NCBI GenBank assembly: GCA_947476895.1
Contig: CANJRX010000002.1
Span: forward strand, 1-64,000
Origin: Fidelibacterota bacterium
GTDB taxonomy: Bacteria; Pseudomonadota; Alphaproteobacteria; Rhodospirillales; Rhodospirillaceae
Length of the DNA stretch: 64,000 bases
Direction: 5' to 3'
The position numbers and the translations under genes are program-made. Shown piece after piece: positions 17,976-26,577 of this stretch. Position 1 is the first letter of the stretch. Every line of letters begins with the position of its first letter. A model generated the notes under the pieces. That model was not told the origin of the DNA and did no database searches. It saw nothing but the letters and a program-made list of their open reading frames with translations.

Positions 17976-20900
17976 TTATAGCAAGCCGGAAGCACCCAAA
18001 GCCTTATCCATAGCCGCGCCGTCCAGTTCCATCGTGAAAGGACCGTCGGTCCACAACAGCACACAATGGATCGTGTGCCCGGGGTAGATGGCCTGCAAGG
18101 CCGCGCGGTAGGTGGCCATCTGGAAGACGTAAGAAATATCCACCAAGGCCTGGTCCCGGGGCGGGGGACGGTTGGTTTTATAATCGATGATCCAGACGTC
18201 GCTGTCGGTCACGGCCAGGCGATCCACCTGGGCGGAAATGATGTGCTTGCCAACGCGCCCGGTCAACGACACCTCGGCGCGGCTTCCGGCGGCGAATAAC
18301 GGTGCGAAGGCCGGCGTGTCCAGAACGGCCAGAGTTTCGGTGACAATGGCGGTTTGCGCTTCTTCCGTCAGACCCCAGCCGGGCCGACGCACAAAAGCTT
18401 CAGCCGCGGCGCGACGATGTTCCAGCGGACTCTCAGGCAAGCTCTGCAGCAGACGATGGATAATCAACCCACGCTGATAGCGCAGTTTGCCATTGTCTTT
18501 GAGAGGGGAAGCCGCAGCCGGCTCGGCAATCGCGCGTGACGGTGCAAGCGGGCGCGGTGGCGTGGTTTCGGCGGGTGCGGGTTTTCCCGCCCAGGACGGA
18601 AGCGATGTGGACATATCTTCCTGATCGGCTTCCGTCTCCGGCTTTATCTTTGCTTCTTGCGGCGAGCTCAACCGCAAGCAATCGCCCAAGGCGGGATCAC
18701 TGATGGATTGCGTTTGCGGCAATGTCTGAACCGCGCCGGCGATCAAGCCGTACCAAGTGGCGTCCAGATTGCCGGGCTGACTTGTCTGCCAACCGCAAAC
18801 GTAAAGGCGGTCTTCCGCGCGGGTCATGGCGACGTACAGCAAGCGGTGATATTCGCGCGTCTGCGTTTCGCGTGCAGCCTCACGTAGTGTTTCCGTGACA
18901 GTGTCTAGTTCCGCCGCTCTGGAGGCCCAGAGCATGAGCGGTGTTGTGCCCTCGGTCCACAATACCGTGTCGCGCATGCGCGGGGCTTGGGCGGTATCCG
19001 GCAGGATGACGATGGGCGCTTGCAAACCTTTGGCGCCATGCACGGTAATGATGCGCACGGCGTTGCTGCCGCCTTGATCCAGGTCACGTTTGATTTCAAT
19101 GTCGCCGGCCGCGAGCCAATGCAGGAAGCCCTGCAAGCTCGGCGGATGTGCCCGCTGGTAGGCCAGCGCCAGGTTAATGAATTCGTCGATGGGATCGTCC
19201 GCATCGAGCCCGAGGCGCGCGAGCAATTTGCGGCGTCCGTCTTGCGCCACGAGGATATGGCCATAGAGTTCGGCAGGCGTGAGATAATCTGTCTTGGCGA
19301 GAAGATCCGCGAGGAAGCGATGCGCCGCGCCGAAAGCCGTCGTTGCACCCGCGTGTGTCGACAGCACATCCCACAGACGTTTGTCGCGATTGTAGGCCAG
19401 CGTGAATAACTCTGTTTCCGAAAGGCCCACGAGCGGGCCCTTCAGCACGGTTGCCAAAGTCAGGTCGTCTTCCGGCAGAAGTAGAAATTGACCCAGCGCC
19501 ACCAAATCCATGATCGGCAACTGATCGGTCAGCACCATGCGGTCGACGCCTGCGACCGCGATACGCAGTTTCTTCAGCTGGCGCACGAGTTCTTCGACAA
19601 AGCCGGTACGTCGACGCACCAGCACCATGATGTCGCCGGGGCGGATCGGCCGCGCCTTGGATTCTAATATTTCGCCGCTTGTCACCATCTTGTGGATGCG
19701 GGCCGCCAGTAATCCGGCCAAGCGATTTTGCGGTGAGTCACCCTTCAGCCGTTCCACAGGCGGCTTCCAACTGCTGACAATGTCACCGGCTTCAGGAGCC
19801 AGCAGCGGCCAAACTTCGACAAGCCCCGCATGACCTTCGCGGGCCGCCAGATGCGTGATGTTGTCGGCATCCGTCGCCACACCCAGGCGCGCCGCGCGGC
19901 CTTCACCGAACACGACGTTCACGGCTTCAAGGACTGACGGCACGGACCGGAAGGACACATTCATGGGGACGTTGATGAAGCGGTGTCCGGCGGCCTCTAC
20001 CTCGGCCTGCACCTCGCCGCGCACGCGCTCAAATTCTTCAGGCACAGCGCCCTGAAAGCTGTAGATCGATTGTTTACGATCACCGACGGCAAAAACCGTG
20101 CGTGGGTTTTCGGGCAGATTTTCGCGCGCACCTTCGCCCGTGAAAAACTCACTCCAAATCGGCTTGGCAATATCCCACTGGTCGGGATTTGTGTCCTGAG
20201 CTTCGTCGATGAGGACGTGATCCAGGCCGCCATCCAATTTGTAGTGCACCCAGTCTGCGACGCCATTCTGAGACAACAGCCGGCGTGTCGTTTGAATAAG
20301 GTCGTCATAATCCATAACGCCGCGCCGAACTTTCTCGGCTTCGTAAAGGGCCAGAACATGTTCGCCGATGCGCATCAAAGCCGCTGACGCTTCGGCGGTA
20401 CGCGCGGCGCGAACGCGTGCGACAAGCGCTAACAGGCGTTCGGCTTCCTGCTGCAGGGAGTCCGATACGCCCGCAATCGCTGCGACGGACTTTGTTGCGA
20501 GAACTTTCCGGATCGTACCGTCGGCAGTTAGAAATTGCGTGGTATAGGTTTCAAAAATTGTTACGCGTGTTTCGACGGCTTCTATCCAGGCCGCGATACC
20601 TGCGCTCCGCTTCTGATCGGTCACCGTGCCGCCTGCCAAAGCTTTAACGGCGTGCCGCAATGTTGCGCAATCCACGGCGCTGTCATGGCATGCGGCGGTG
20701 ATGATGTTGGCCTCGGTCTCTCCCGCGGCGAGGCCCAGGTGTTTACGCATGGCGGTAACGGCACCTTCCAGGCCGCCGTAGCCTGCACTCATGCGTTTGA
20801 TTTTCGCGCGCCCTGCGACGAGCGTACCCATAAGGTCGCCGAACAACGTTTCATGAACGCGCGCCGTAATGTGCTTCAAGGCCTCCGCGAGCGCTTTGTC

Positions 20901-21440
20901 ATGACCGTCTTGGGCATCGGCAATCGTTTGTTCCAGCGCTTCGGCCAAAGCTTCGGCGGCGTCGCGTTCGTCCATCAATGCGAAGTGTGGCGGGACGTGC
21001 GCCTCTACCGGAAAGCGGCGCAAAAGCGATTGGCAGAAAGCGTGCAACGTCGAAATCTGCAATCCGCCCGGCGCATCCAAAACTTTCGCGAACAGTTGAC
21101 GCGCGCGGTTCTTGGCGGCTTCGGTCTGCGCGCGGTCGGCACCCGTCATGCGGTCCCGCATCAAGCGCAGAAGATCGTCTTCCAGATCGCTGTCACTCTT
21201 ATTGACCCAGTCGGCCAGGGTCTTGGTGATGCGGTTGCTCATTTCCGCCGCAGCGGCTTTGGTGAAGGTCAGGCACAAGATGCGTTGCGGCGCGGTGCCG
21301 GCCAGCAGCAAGGCCAGCACACGGTCGGTGAGCACTTTGGTTTTGCCGGACCCGGCCGAGGCCGTCACCCAGACGTTCATCTCCGGTCTAATGGCCGTAG
21401 CTTGGTCGCGGTTGGCGATGGCGATTGGGCTACTGCTCAT
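17976..21440 (-). CDS. addA: Double-strand break repair helicase AddA
   Basis: AddA is the helicase-nuclease subunit of AddAB, which resects broken DNA ends for RecA. The 1154-residue protein has the P-loop ASAGSGKT (27-34), Walker B HVLIDEAQDT and helicase motif TVHGAKGLQAPIV. YVAMTRAEDRLYVCG and a C-terminal RecB-like nuclease with DVWIIDYKTN complete it. The start is at 21440, overlapping the addB stop in ATGA. A longer frame to 21473 would overlap addB further. It is co-translated with addB. Confidence 0.96.
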   Translation of the reverse strand: MSSSPIAIANRDQATAIRPEMNVWVTASAGSGKTKVLTDRVLALLLAGTAPQRILCLTFTKAAAAEMSNRITKTLADWVNKSDSDLEDDLLRLMRDRMTGADRAQTEAAKNRARQLFAKVLDAPGGLQISTLHAFCQSLLRRFPVEAHVPPHFALMDERDAAEALAEALEQTIADAQDGHDKALAEALKHITARVHETLFGDLMGTLVAGRAKIKRMSAGYGGLEGAVTAMRKHLGLAAGETEANIITAACHDSAVDCATLRHAVKALAGGTVTDQKRSAGIAAWIEAVETRVTIFETYTTQFLTADGTIRKVLATKSVAAIAGVSDSLQQEAERLLALVARVRAARTAEASAALMRIGEHVLALYEAEKVRRGVMDYDDLIQTTRRLLSQNGVADWVHYKLDGGLDHVLIDEAQDTNPDQWDIAKPIWSEFFTGEGARENLPENPRTVFAVGDRKQSIYSFQGAVPEEFERVRGEVQAEVEAAGHRFINVPMNVSFRSVPSVLEAVNVVFGEGRAARLGVATDADNITHLAAREGHAGLVEVWPLLAPEAGDIVSSWKPPVERLKGDSPQNRLAGLLAARIHKMVTSGEILESKARPIRPGDIMVLVRRRTGFVEELVRQLKKLRIAVAGVDRMVLTDQLPIMDLVALGQFLLLPEDDLTLATVLKGPLVGLSETELFTLAYNRDKRLWDVLSTHAGATTAFGAAHRFLADLLAKTDYLTPAELYGHILVAQDGRRKLLARLGLDADDPIDEFINLALAYQRAHPPSLQGFLHWLAAGDIEIKRDLDQGGSNAVRIITVHGAKGLQAPIVILPDTAQAPRMRDTVLWTEGTTPLMLWASRAAELDTVTETLREAARETQTREYHRLLYVAMTRAEDRLYVCGWQTSQPGNLDATWYGLIAGAVQTLPQTQSISDPALGDCLRLSSPQEAKIKPETEADQEDMSTSLPSWAGKPAPAETTPPRPLAPSRAIAEPAAASPLKDNGKLRYQRGLIIHRLLQSLPESPLEHRRAAAEAFVRRPGWGLTEEAQTAIVTETLAVLDTPAFAPLFAAGSRAEVSLTGRVGKHIISAQVDRLAVTDSDVWIIDYKTNRPPPRDQALVDISYVFQMATYRAALQAIYPGHTIHCVLLWTDGPFTMELDGAAMDKALGASGLL

Positions 21441-24433
21441 GACGCAGCCCCGTCGTCGCCGCCGGAAGACCATTCCTTAACCCGCGCGAGATGTTCATAG
21501 TCGCTGTACTTCGGCGCGTATTCAGGATTGGGCCGGGCTTCGTAAGGCGTTTTCGCGTCATCGAATTTCGTGATGAGATTAATAAGGCCCTCACGCGCCT
21601 CGCCGGCGAGTTTTGTCGCGTCGTCTTTCACTGTCTTTTCGTTTCCACCTTCACCGCGGCCATGCAGATGCCAGAAGCTCAAAGATGCGATGGGTCCTGC
21701 GGGCAGTTTCGCAAAACCGCCCGCGGTCAGGATCGCGGCTTCCAAGGGCAGCTGCGGTGAAAACCCGTTGATAACCTCGCTATCTTTCGGCGGCGAGCCG
21801 GTCTTGTAGTCGAGGACGATCCACTTTCCGTCATGGGTGCGGTCAATTCGATCGGCAGTGGCCGAGAGGGTAAACGCGCCGCCCGGAACCTGCAGTGTCA
21901 TCTCGCCGCGCATTTCCACATATGAATGGGCAATCTCGCCGCGCCGTGCAGCTTCAAAATCTACGAACCACGCGGCGATACGCTCAAAACGCGGCCACCA
22001 GAAGGCCATGACGCTGGGCCGCACAGCCTGGGCGGCAAAGACATCGCGCCCCATCTCGTGCAGCTGGGCCCGTGCGTCGCTGGGCAGGCGTCCGGACGGA
22101 TACTTTTCAATGAATTGACGCAAGGCTTCATGAATTAGCGTGCCGTAGTCGGCCGCACCGGCGTCTTGCTCTAACGGGTCCAGGGGCACGAGCTTCAAAA
22201 TGTACTGCGCATAAATGCTGTAGGGGTCGCGCATCCAGCGTTCGATGGCCGTGACCGAAAGCTTGCGCGGACGCGCGCTCACCGGCGGCTGTGGCGCGGG
22301 CGGCAAAGTGGATGCGAAGGCTTTGGGCTGGGTCAGCTCGCGTGCCCAGGCACCCCAGTCGGACTTATTCTGCAGCGCGCCGCTAAGACCTACAGCTTCA
22401 GCGACGCGTTCCAGGCGCATCAGCCAGCGCGACGGAATCGTCGGTGTGCCCTCAACCTTTTTTGCCCGCGTCAGGATCACGCGCGGCCCACACAGGGCTT
22501 GCGCGATGTCGTGCGCCGCTTGTCCAATGCGCCGCTCGGGCAGAGGTAAGCCAAATGCTGCGCGCATGGGCCGGCTCATCCAGGGATCTGCGGGCGCGGC
22601 CGCAGGCCATGTGCCTTCGTTGAGGCCGCTCAAAATCAAAACATCGAAACGCTGCAACCGCGCTTCAAGCGGACCCAGAATATGCAGGCGCGGATGTTTG
22701 CCATAACGCGGGCGAACAACTTGGGCGTCCATCAAGGCTTCCAGGATCGCGGGATAGAGAACGGGCGCGATGGGCGGCAAGGTATCGGCGCATTGCGTCA
22801 GTTCGGCAATGAACTTCGCCGCGGCTTCCCCGGCATCTTCAGCCCACAGACGCAAAGGACCCGGCGTATCAGGCGTCGCCGCCAAAGTTTCGGCCGCCTC
22901 CATATGCGCGCTCAGCAAAGCCGACAGCGTGGCTTGCGGCTGCTTCATCAAGCCCGAGAATGCGCCGCAGCTTGCGGTGAGAAGGGCGAGCCAAGACTTC
23001 ACGTCTTTGACGTGGTCAGGCTGTGCGTTCAGTTGAGCAAGGCCGTCAAGGCCAGCGGGCGGCAATGGACCGCGCAGGATTTCCAACTCAGCTAACCGTG
23101 TTAGCGCGCGGAACGCCCCTGGATCACGCCCGCCAGCGGCGAGGGGATATTTGCACGCGGCCAATGTGGGCACGGGGGAGAAGTCCGCCGCCACCATGGC
23201 GGCAATCAAACGTAAGAACGCGCCCGGCGGTGTTTGATGCAAAGGCCGCCCGGCGGAATCATCAACCTCGATGGCCCAGCGCTTGAGTTCTGCTGTCACG
23301 CGCTCGGCCAGGTTACGGTCGGGTGTCACCAACGCACAGGTCTGCCCTGGTTGCTCCAAAGCTTCGCGCATGATGAGTGCCACGACTTCGGCTTCTTCAC
23401 GGGGGCTCACGCAATCGATCCGGCTGAGGCCGTCGACAACGCTCGCGTCAAAAGGCGGAAGTCGTTGCCATGCATGTGTGGTGGCGGCGGGGCGCATGAC
23501 CTCACTCAAAAAACTTGCGCGACGTCCGGTGGTTTCGGATTTCGGCCAAACGGCAACCGCATCGCGGTCTATGGCGATATGCGCGAGAAGTTGTTTAAGG
23601 CCGTGCTGGGGATGGGTGTCGTCCACAGCGGCCCAATCTTCGTCGTTCAGATGCGCGTCCAACCCTGGCAGAACCACACAGGCGTCGGGCATGTGTGCAA
23701 TGGTTGAAAGCACGTCGGCGGTCGCGGGAATACTGCCTGTTGATCCGGCTGCAATAATGGGTCCGCGCGCCGCACCGGCTTTCCAGGCCGCGATCTGCGC
23801 TGCAAAAACCTGATTGCGATGTTGGGCGGGGTCAACTGCACCTTCGCCCGCTAAGATGCCGGGCCAGACTGCGGTCAAAATTTCCATAAAGCGCAGTGTG
23901 TCCTGCCAATGCTGGGCGAAGCGTTCCGGTGCCAGGTTTTTCAAATTCTCGAAGGACAGGCGTTCGGTTTGCACTTCGTCGAGGAACTTCGCCAGTTCCT
24001 GCGCCAAGCGAATGGCTTGGTCGGGAGCCCGCGCGCCGTGGCCTTCGGGCAAAGCCTGGATCGCGCGGGTTAGCATCAACTGACGTTTCAAGGCTGATAT
24101 GGGCGGCGGAATGTCTGCCGTTTCACTGACGCTGTAGGTGGAAAACAGCGCTTCTTCATCATCCACGTCGTTAAGCGGCATAAGACGTGGGAGCAGCAAG
24201 GGCTTGCCGTCGCTTAAACGTAAGAAGGCCTCGCGCAAAGATCGGCACGCGCGGCGCGTGGGCAGAAGAACTGTGATCGCGGCAAGCGCTAACGGATCAG
24301 CAGCAGTGTCGTCCAGAATTCCCCGCGCCAAAGCATCAACAAAAGCTGTCTCGGCGGGAATTGTGAAAACTGCAGGCCTGCCGCCCGCGCGCATGCGCGC
24401 AGCCTGAGCGCGCCATGTGGGGGCTGCCGTCAC
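21437..24433 (-). CDS. addB: Double-strand break repair protein AddB
   Basis: AddB is the partner nuclease subunit of AddAB. The 998-residue alphaproteobacterial-type protein is a degenerate helicase, without a classical P-loop near the N-terminus. It ends in a RecB-like nuclease domain with KWIVLDYKTGSPP. TVLLPTRRACRSLREAFL is a characteristic N-terminal block. The start at 24433 just overlaps the end of the nucleotidyltransferase gene. addB, addA, murU, amgK and tsaE form a contiguous run, an order conserved in the class. Confidence 0.95.
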   Translation of the reverse strand: MTAAPTWRAQAARMRAGGRPAVFTIPAETAFVDALARGILDDTAADPLALAAITVLLPTRRACRSLREAFLRLSDGKPLLLPRLMPLNDVDDEEALFSTYSVSETADIPPPISALKRQLMLTRAIQALPEGHGARAPDQAIRLAQELAKFLDEVQTERLSFENLKNLAPERFAQHWQDTLRFMEILTAVWPGILAGEGAVDPAQHRNQVFAAQIAAWKAGAARGPIIAAGSTGSIPATADVLSTIAHMPDACVVLPGLDAHLNDEDWAAVDDTHPQHGLKQLLAHIAIDRDAVAVWPKSETTGRRASFLSEVMRPAATTHAWQRLPPFDASVVDGLSRIDCVSPREEAEVVALIMREALEQPGQTCALVTPDRNLAERVTAELKRWAIEVDDSAGRPLHQTPPGAFLRLIAAMVAADFSPVPTLAACKYPLAAGGRDPGAFRALTRLAELEILRGPLPPAGLDGLAQLNAQPDHVKDVKSWLALLTASCGAFSGLMKQPQATLSALLSAHMEAAETLAATPDTPGPLRLWAEDAGEAAAKFIAELTQCADTLPPIAPVLYPAILEALMDAQVVRPRYGKHPRLHILGPLEARLQRFDVLILSGLNEGTWPAAAPADPWMSRPMRAAFGLPLPERRIGQAAHDIAQALCGPRVILTRAKKVEGTPTIPSRWLMRLERVAEAVGLSGALQNKSDWGAWARELTQPKAFASTLPPAPQPPVSARPRKLSVTAIERWMRDPYSIYAQYILKLVPLDPLEQDAGAADYGTLIHEALRQFIEKYPSGRLPSDARAQLHEMGRDVFAAQAVRPSVMAFWWPRFERIAAWFVDFEAARRGEIAHSYVEMRGEMTLQVPGGAFTLSATADRIDRTHDGKWIVLDYKTGSPPKDSEVINGFSPQLPLEAAILTAGGFAKLPAGPIASLSFWHLHGRGEGGNEKTVKDDATKLAGEAREGLINLITKFDDAKTPYEARPNPEYAPKYSDYEHLARVKEWSSGGDDGAAS

Positions 24434-25140
24434 GCGCTCGCCAGCAAAGCTTCGGTTGCGGTCACGGCCTGCGGCGTGCCCACATGATACCAGGGGCCGT
24501 CGTGAACAATCGCCCGCATGCGCTGCGCTTGAATGGCGCGATCCCAGATCTTGTTCATGGAAAAGGGTTCGGTGCCTTCTTGAGCCAGAGCGCGGGGATG
24601 CAAAATATAGGCGCCGGCATAGACAAAGGGCGCGGAGGGTTGGCTGCCACGCCGCGTCATAACGCCGTCGGCATCAACAAAGAAGTCGCCGGGACCATCG
24701 AACCCATGCGACGTCGCGATAGGTGTCACCAGCATCAGCACATCAAGCTTCGCCGGATCCCACCAGGCTGCCAGGCGCTCCAGCATCGGTGTTGCACCGT
24801 CTTTGATGATGGCGTCACAGTTGAACACAAAGAAAGCCTCGTCGCCGAGAAGCGGCAGCGCTTTCACCACGCCGCCGCCGGTATCCAGCAGGCGTTCGGT
24901 TTCGTCCGAGATGATGATGGCGGGCGATTGTCGTGCCAGCACGTGTTTGCTCATCAACGGCGCATGGTGATGCACGTTGACCACGGCGCGCGGTACGCCG
25001 GCCGCGGCCAATTGATCCAGCGTCCAGTCGATCAAGCTTTTGCCACCCACTTTCACAAGGGGCTTCGGCAAATGGTCGGTGAGAGGGCGCATACGCTTGC
25101 CAAGGCCCGCTGCCAGCATCATCGCAGTCTTGGGCATCAT
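24430..25140 (-). CDS. murU: N-acetylmuramate-1-phosphate uridylyltransferase (MurU-like)
   Basis: The 236-residue nucleotidyltransferase has AMMLAAGLGKRMRPLTDHLP, the NTP-transfer signature, followed by KPLVKVGGKSLIDW. MurU makes UDP-MurNAc from MurNAc-1-phosphate during peptidoglycan recycling. Assignment to that substrate rests on pairing with an AmgK-like kinase directly upstream. The start is the first of two adjacent ATGs (25140 and 25137), which overlap the kinase stop. A 34-residue upstream extension is inside the kinase gene and was rejected. Confidence 0.85.
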   Translation of the reverse strand: MMPKTAMMLAAGLGKRMRPLTDHLPKPLVKVGGKSLIDWTLDQLAAAGVPRAVVNVHHHAPLMSKHVLARQSPAIIISDETERLLDTGGGVVKALPLLGDEAFFVFNCDAIIKDGATPMLERLAAWWDPAKLDVLMLVTPIATSHGFDGPGDFFVDADGVMTRRGSQPSAPFVYAGAYILHPRALAQEGTEPFSMNKIWDRAIQAQRMRAIVHDGPWYHVGTPQAVTATEALLASA

Positions 25141-26132
25141 TGTTGCAAGGTCCGTAAGGAGTGCGGCACGTGCTCTTCTAACCAAAGCTTCAGGTCTGCC
25201 AAGGCGGGATGGGCTAGGCACATGTCCATATAGCGCCACAGGCGCGGCATGTGGGCGAGATAGTGCGGCTTGTTATCGCGCACCTTCAGGCGCGCGAAAG
25301 TGCCGATCACGCGCACATGACGTTGCGCAGCCATAACGGCCCAGGATGTCGCGAAGTCAGCCGGCGTAATGGCCCGGAAAGCCGCGAGATAGCGCAGCTT
25401 CATCTCGGCAATGAGATGTGGCGGCACATCGCGCCGCGCGTCTTCCAGCAGCGACATCAGATCGTATGTGACGGGACCTTCCACAGCATCTTGGAAGTCG
25501 AGAATACCGACAGACTTGATGCCGGAGCGCCCCGCGACCAGCAGCTGATTGTCGATGTGATAGTCGAACAGCACCAGCGACGTGGGTACTTTCCAGGCCA
25601 GCGGCAAAACCTTGCGCCAAATGTCTTCGAAGGCGGCAAGACTTGCAGCAGACAACGGCTTCGCGCCGACCATCGGTAAATACCAAGTGTGAATGCGCCC
25701 CACTTCTTCCAGAAGGCGCGGGATGCCGTAAGGCTTCACGCCTTCGGGCACGGCATCGGGCAGTTTATGCAAAGCAATCAATACGTCGATGGCGGGCGCA
25801 TAGAGCGCATGATCATCATGACCGCGGGCGAGCAGGCGGGTATAGGTGTCGTCGCCCAAATCTTCCAGCAAGAGAAGGCCAGCTTCGCTGTCTTCGGCCA
25901 AAACTTCCGGCACCGAAAATCCACGCGCGTGCAAATGGCGGGCGATGCGCACAAAGGGCCGCACGTCTTCTTGCGGCGGCGGCGCATCCATCAGCACCAC
26001 GCGGCCGCGATGATCTTCCAGGCGATCATATTTGCGAAAAGAAGCATCGCCGGCCAAACGGCCGCGCTTAGCTTGGTCCCAGCCATGCCGCTTTAAAAAT
26101 CCAACGATAAGAGTTTCACGTTCCGCTGACAT
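25137..26132 (-). CDS. amgK: Anomeric cell-wall sugar kinase (AmgK-like)
   Basis: The 331-residue protein belongs to the aminoglycoside-phosphotransferase kinase fold. It has a catalytic-loop segment FDYHIDNQLLV and the metal-binding ILDFQDAVEGPVTYDLMSL. AmgK phosphorylates MurNAc and GlcNAc at C1, feeding MurU and bypassing de novo UDP-MurNAc synthesis. The phenylalanine before DYH is unusual. The pair amgK-murU between tsaE and addB is typical of alphaproteobacteria. It overlaps tsaE by 17 bases. Confidence 0.85.
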   Translation of the reverse strand: MSAERETLIVGFLKRHGWDQAKRGRLAGDASFRKYDRLEDHRGRVVLMDAPPPQEDVRPFVRIARHLHARGFSVPEVLAEDSEAGLLLLEDLGDDTYTRLLARGHDDHALYAPAIDVLIALHKLPDAVPEGVKPYGIPRLLEEVGRIHTWYLPMVGAKPLSAASLAAFEDIWRKVLPLAWKVPTSLVLFDYHIDNQLLVAGRSGIKSVGILDFQDAVEGPVTYDLMSLLEDARRDVPPHLIAEMKLRYLAAFRAITPADFATSWAVMAAQRHVRVIGTFARLKVRDNKPHYLAHMPRLWRYMDMCLAHPALADLKLWLEEHVPHSLRTLQQ

Positions 26133-26577
26133 CTCGTCTCACTGCTGCAAGTCGTTCCACCCACGCTTCCCCACCCGAAAGTACTGCATGCCTGCCGGAA
26201 CCGGCGGAGGACAGCGTCACATCGAGGCGCGCGTTGAGCTGAAAGTTACCCAATCGCTCCGGCCATTCAATCAGACTAATACCCGTGGCCAGCGCTTCTT
26301 CAAACCCCACTTCCAACACGTCGTCGGCGGTCTTCAGCCGATAGAGGTCAAAGTGCCATATGGGCGCGGGCTCGGCGTCATAAACTTGCACCAGCGTAAA
26401 AGTCGGACTGACGACTTCTTCATAAGGGTCGGCCAGCTTTTGGATAAAGCCGCGCGCAAGCGTGGTTTTGCCGGCACCCAAAGGCCCCGTGAGGGCGATC
26501 ACGTCACCACGTTGGGCATGGGCCGCGAGTGCGGCGCCCAGGGCGAGCGTATCTTTTTCGGAATCGAGATTGATCAT
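26116..26577 (-). CDS. tsaE: tRNA threonylcarbamoyladenosine biosynthesis ATPase TsaE
   Basis: TsaE works with TsaB and TsaD to form t6A37 in ANN-decoding tRNAs. The 153-residue protein has Walker A GPLGAGKTTLARG (31-43), SPTFTLVQVYDAE and the HFDLYRL motif. It ends with a segment typical for the family. The start ATG overlaps the last base of the preceding DivL-like gene stop (TAATG), indicating coupling. Confidence 0.95.
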   Translation of the reverse strand: MINLDSEKDTLALGAALAAHAQRGDVIALTGPLGAGKTTLARGFIQKLADPYEEVVSPTFTLVQVYDAEPAPIWHFDLYRLKTADDVLEVGFEEALATGISLIEWPERLGNFQLNARLDVTLSSAGSGRHAVLSGGEAWVERLAAVRRDVSGT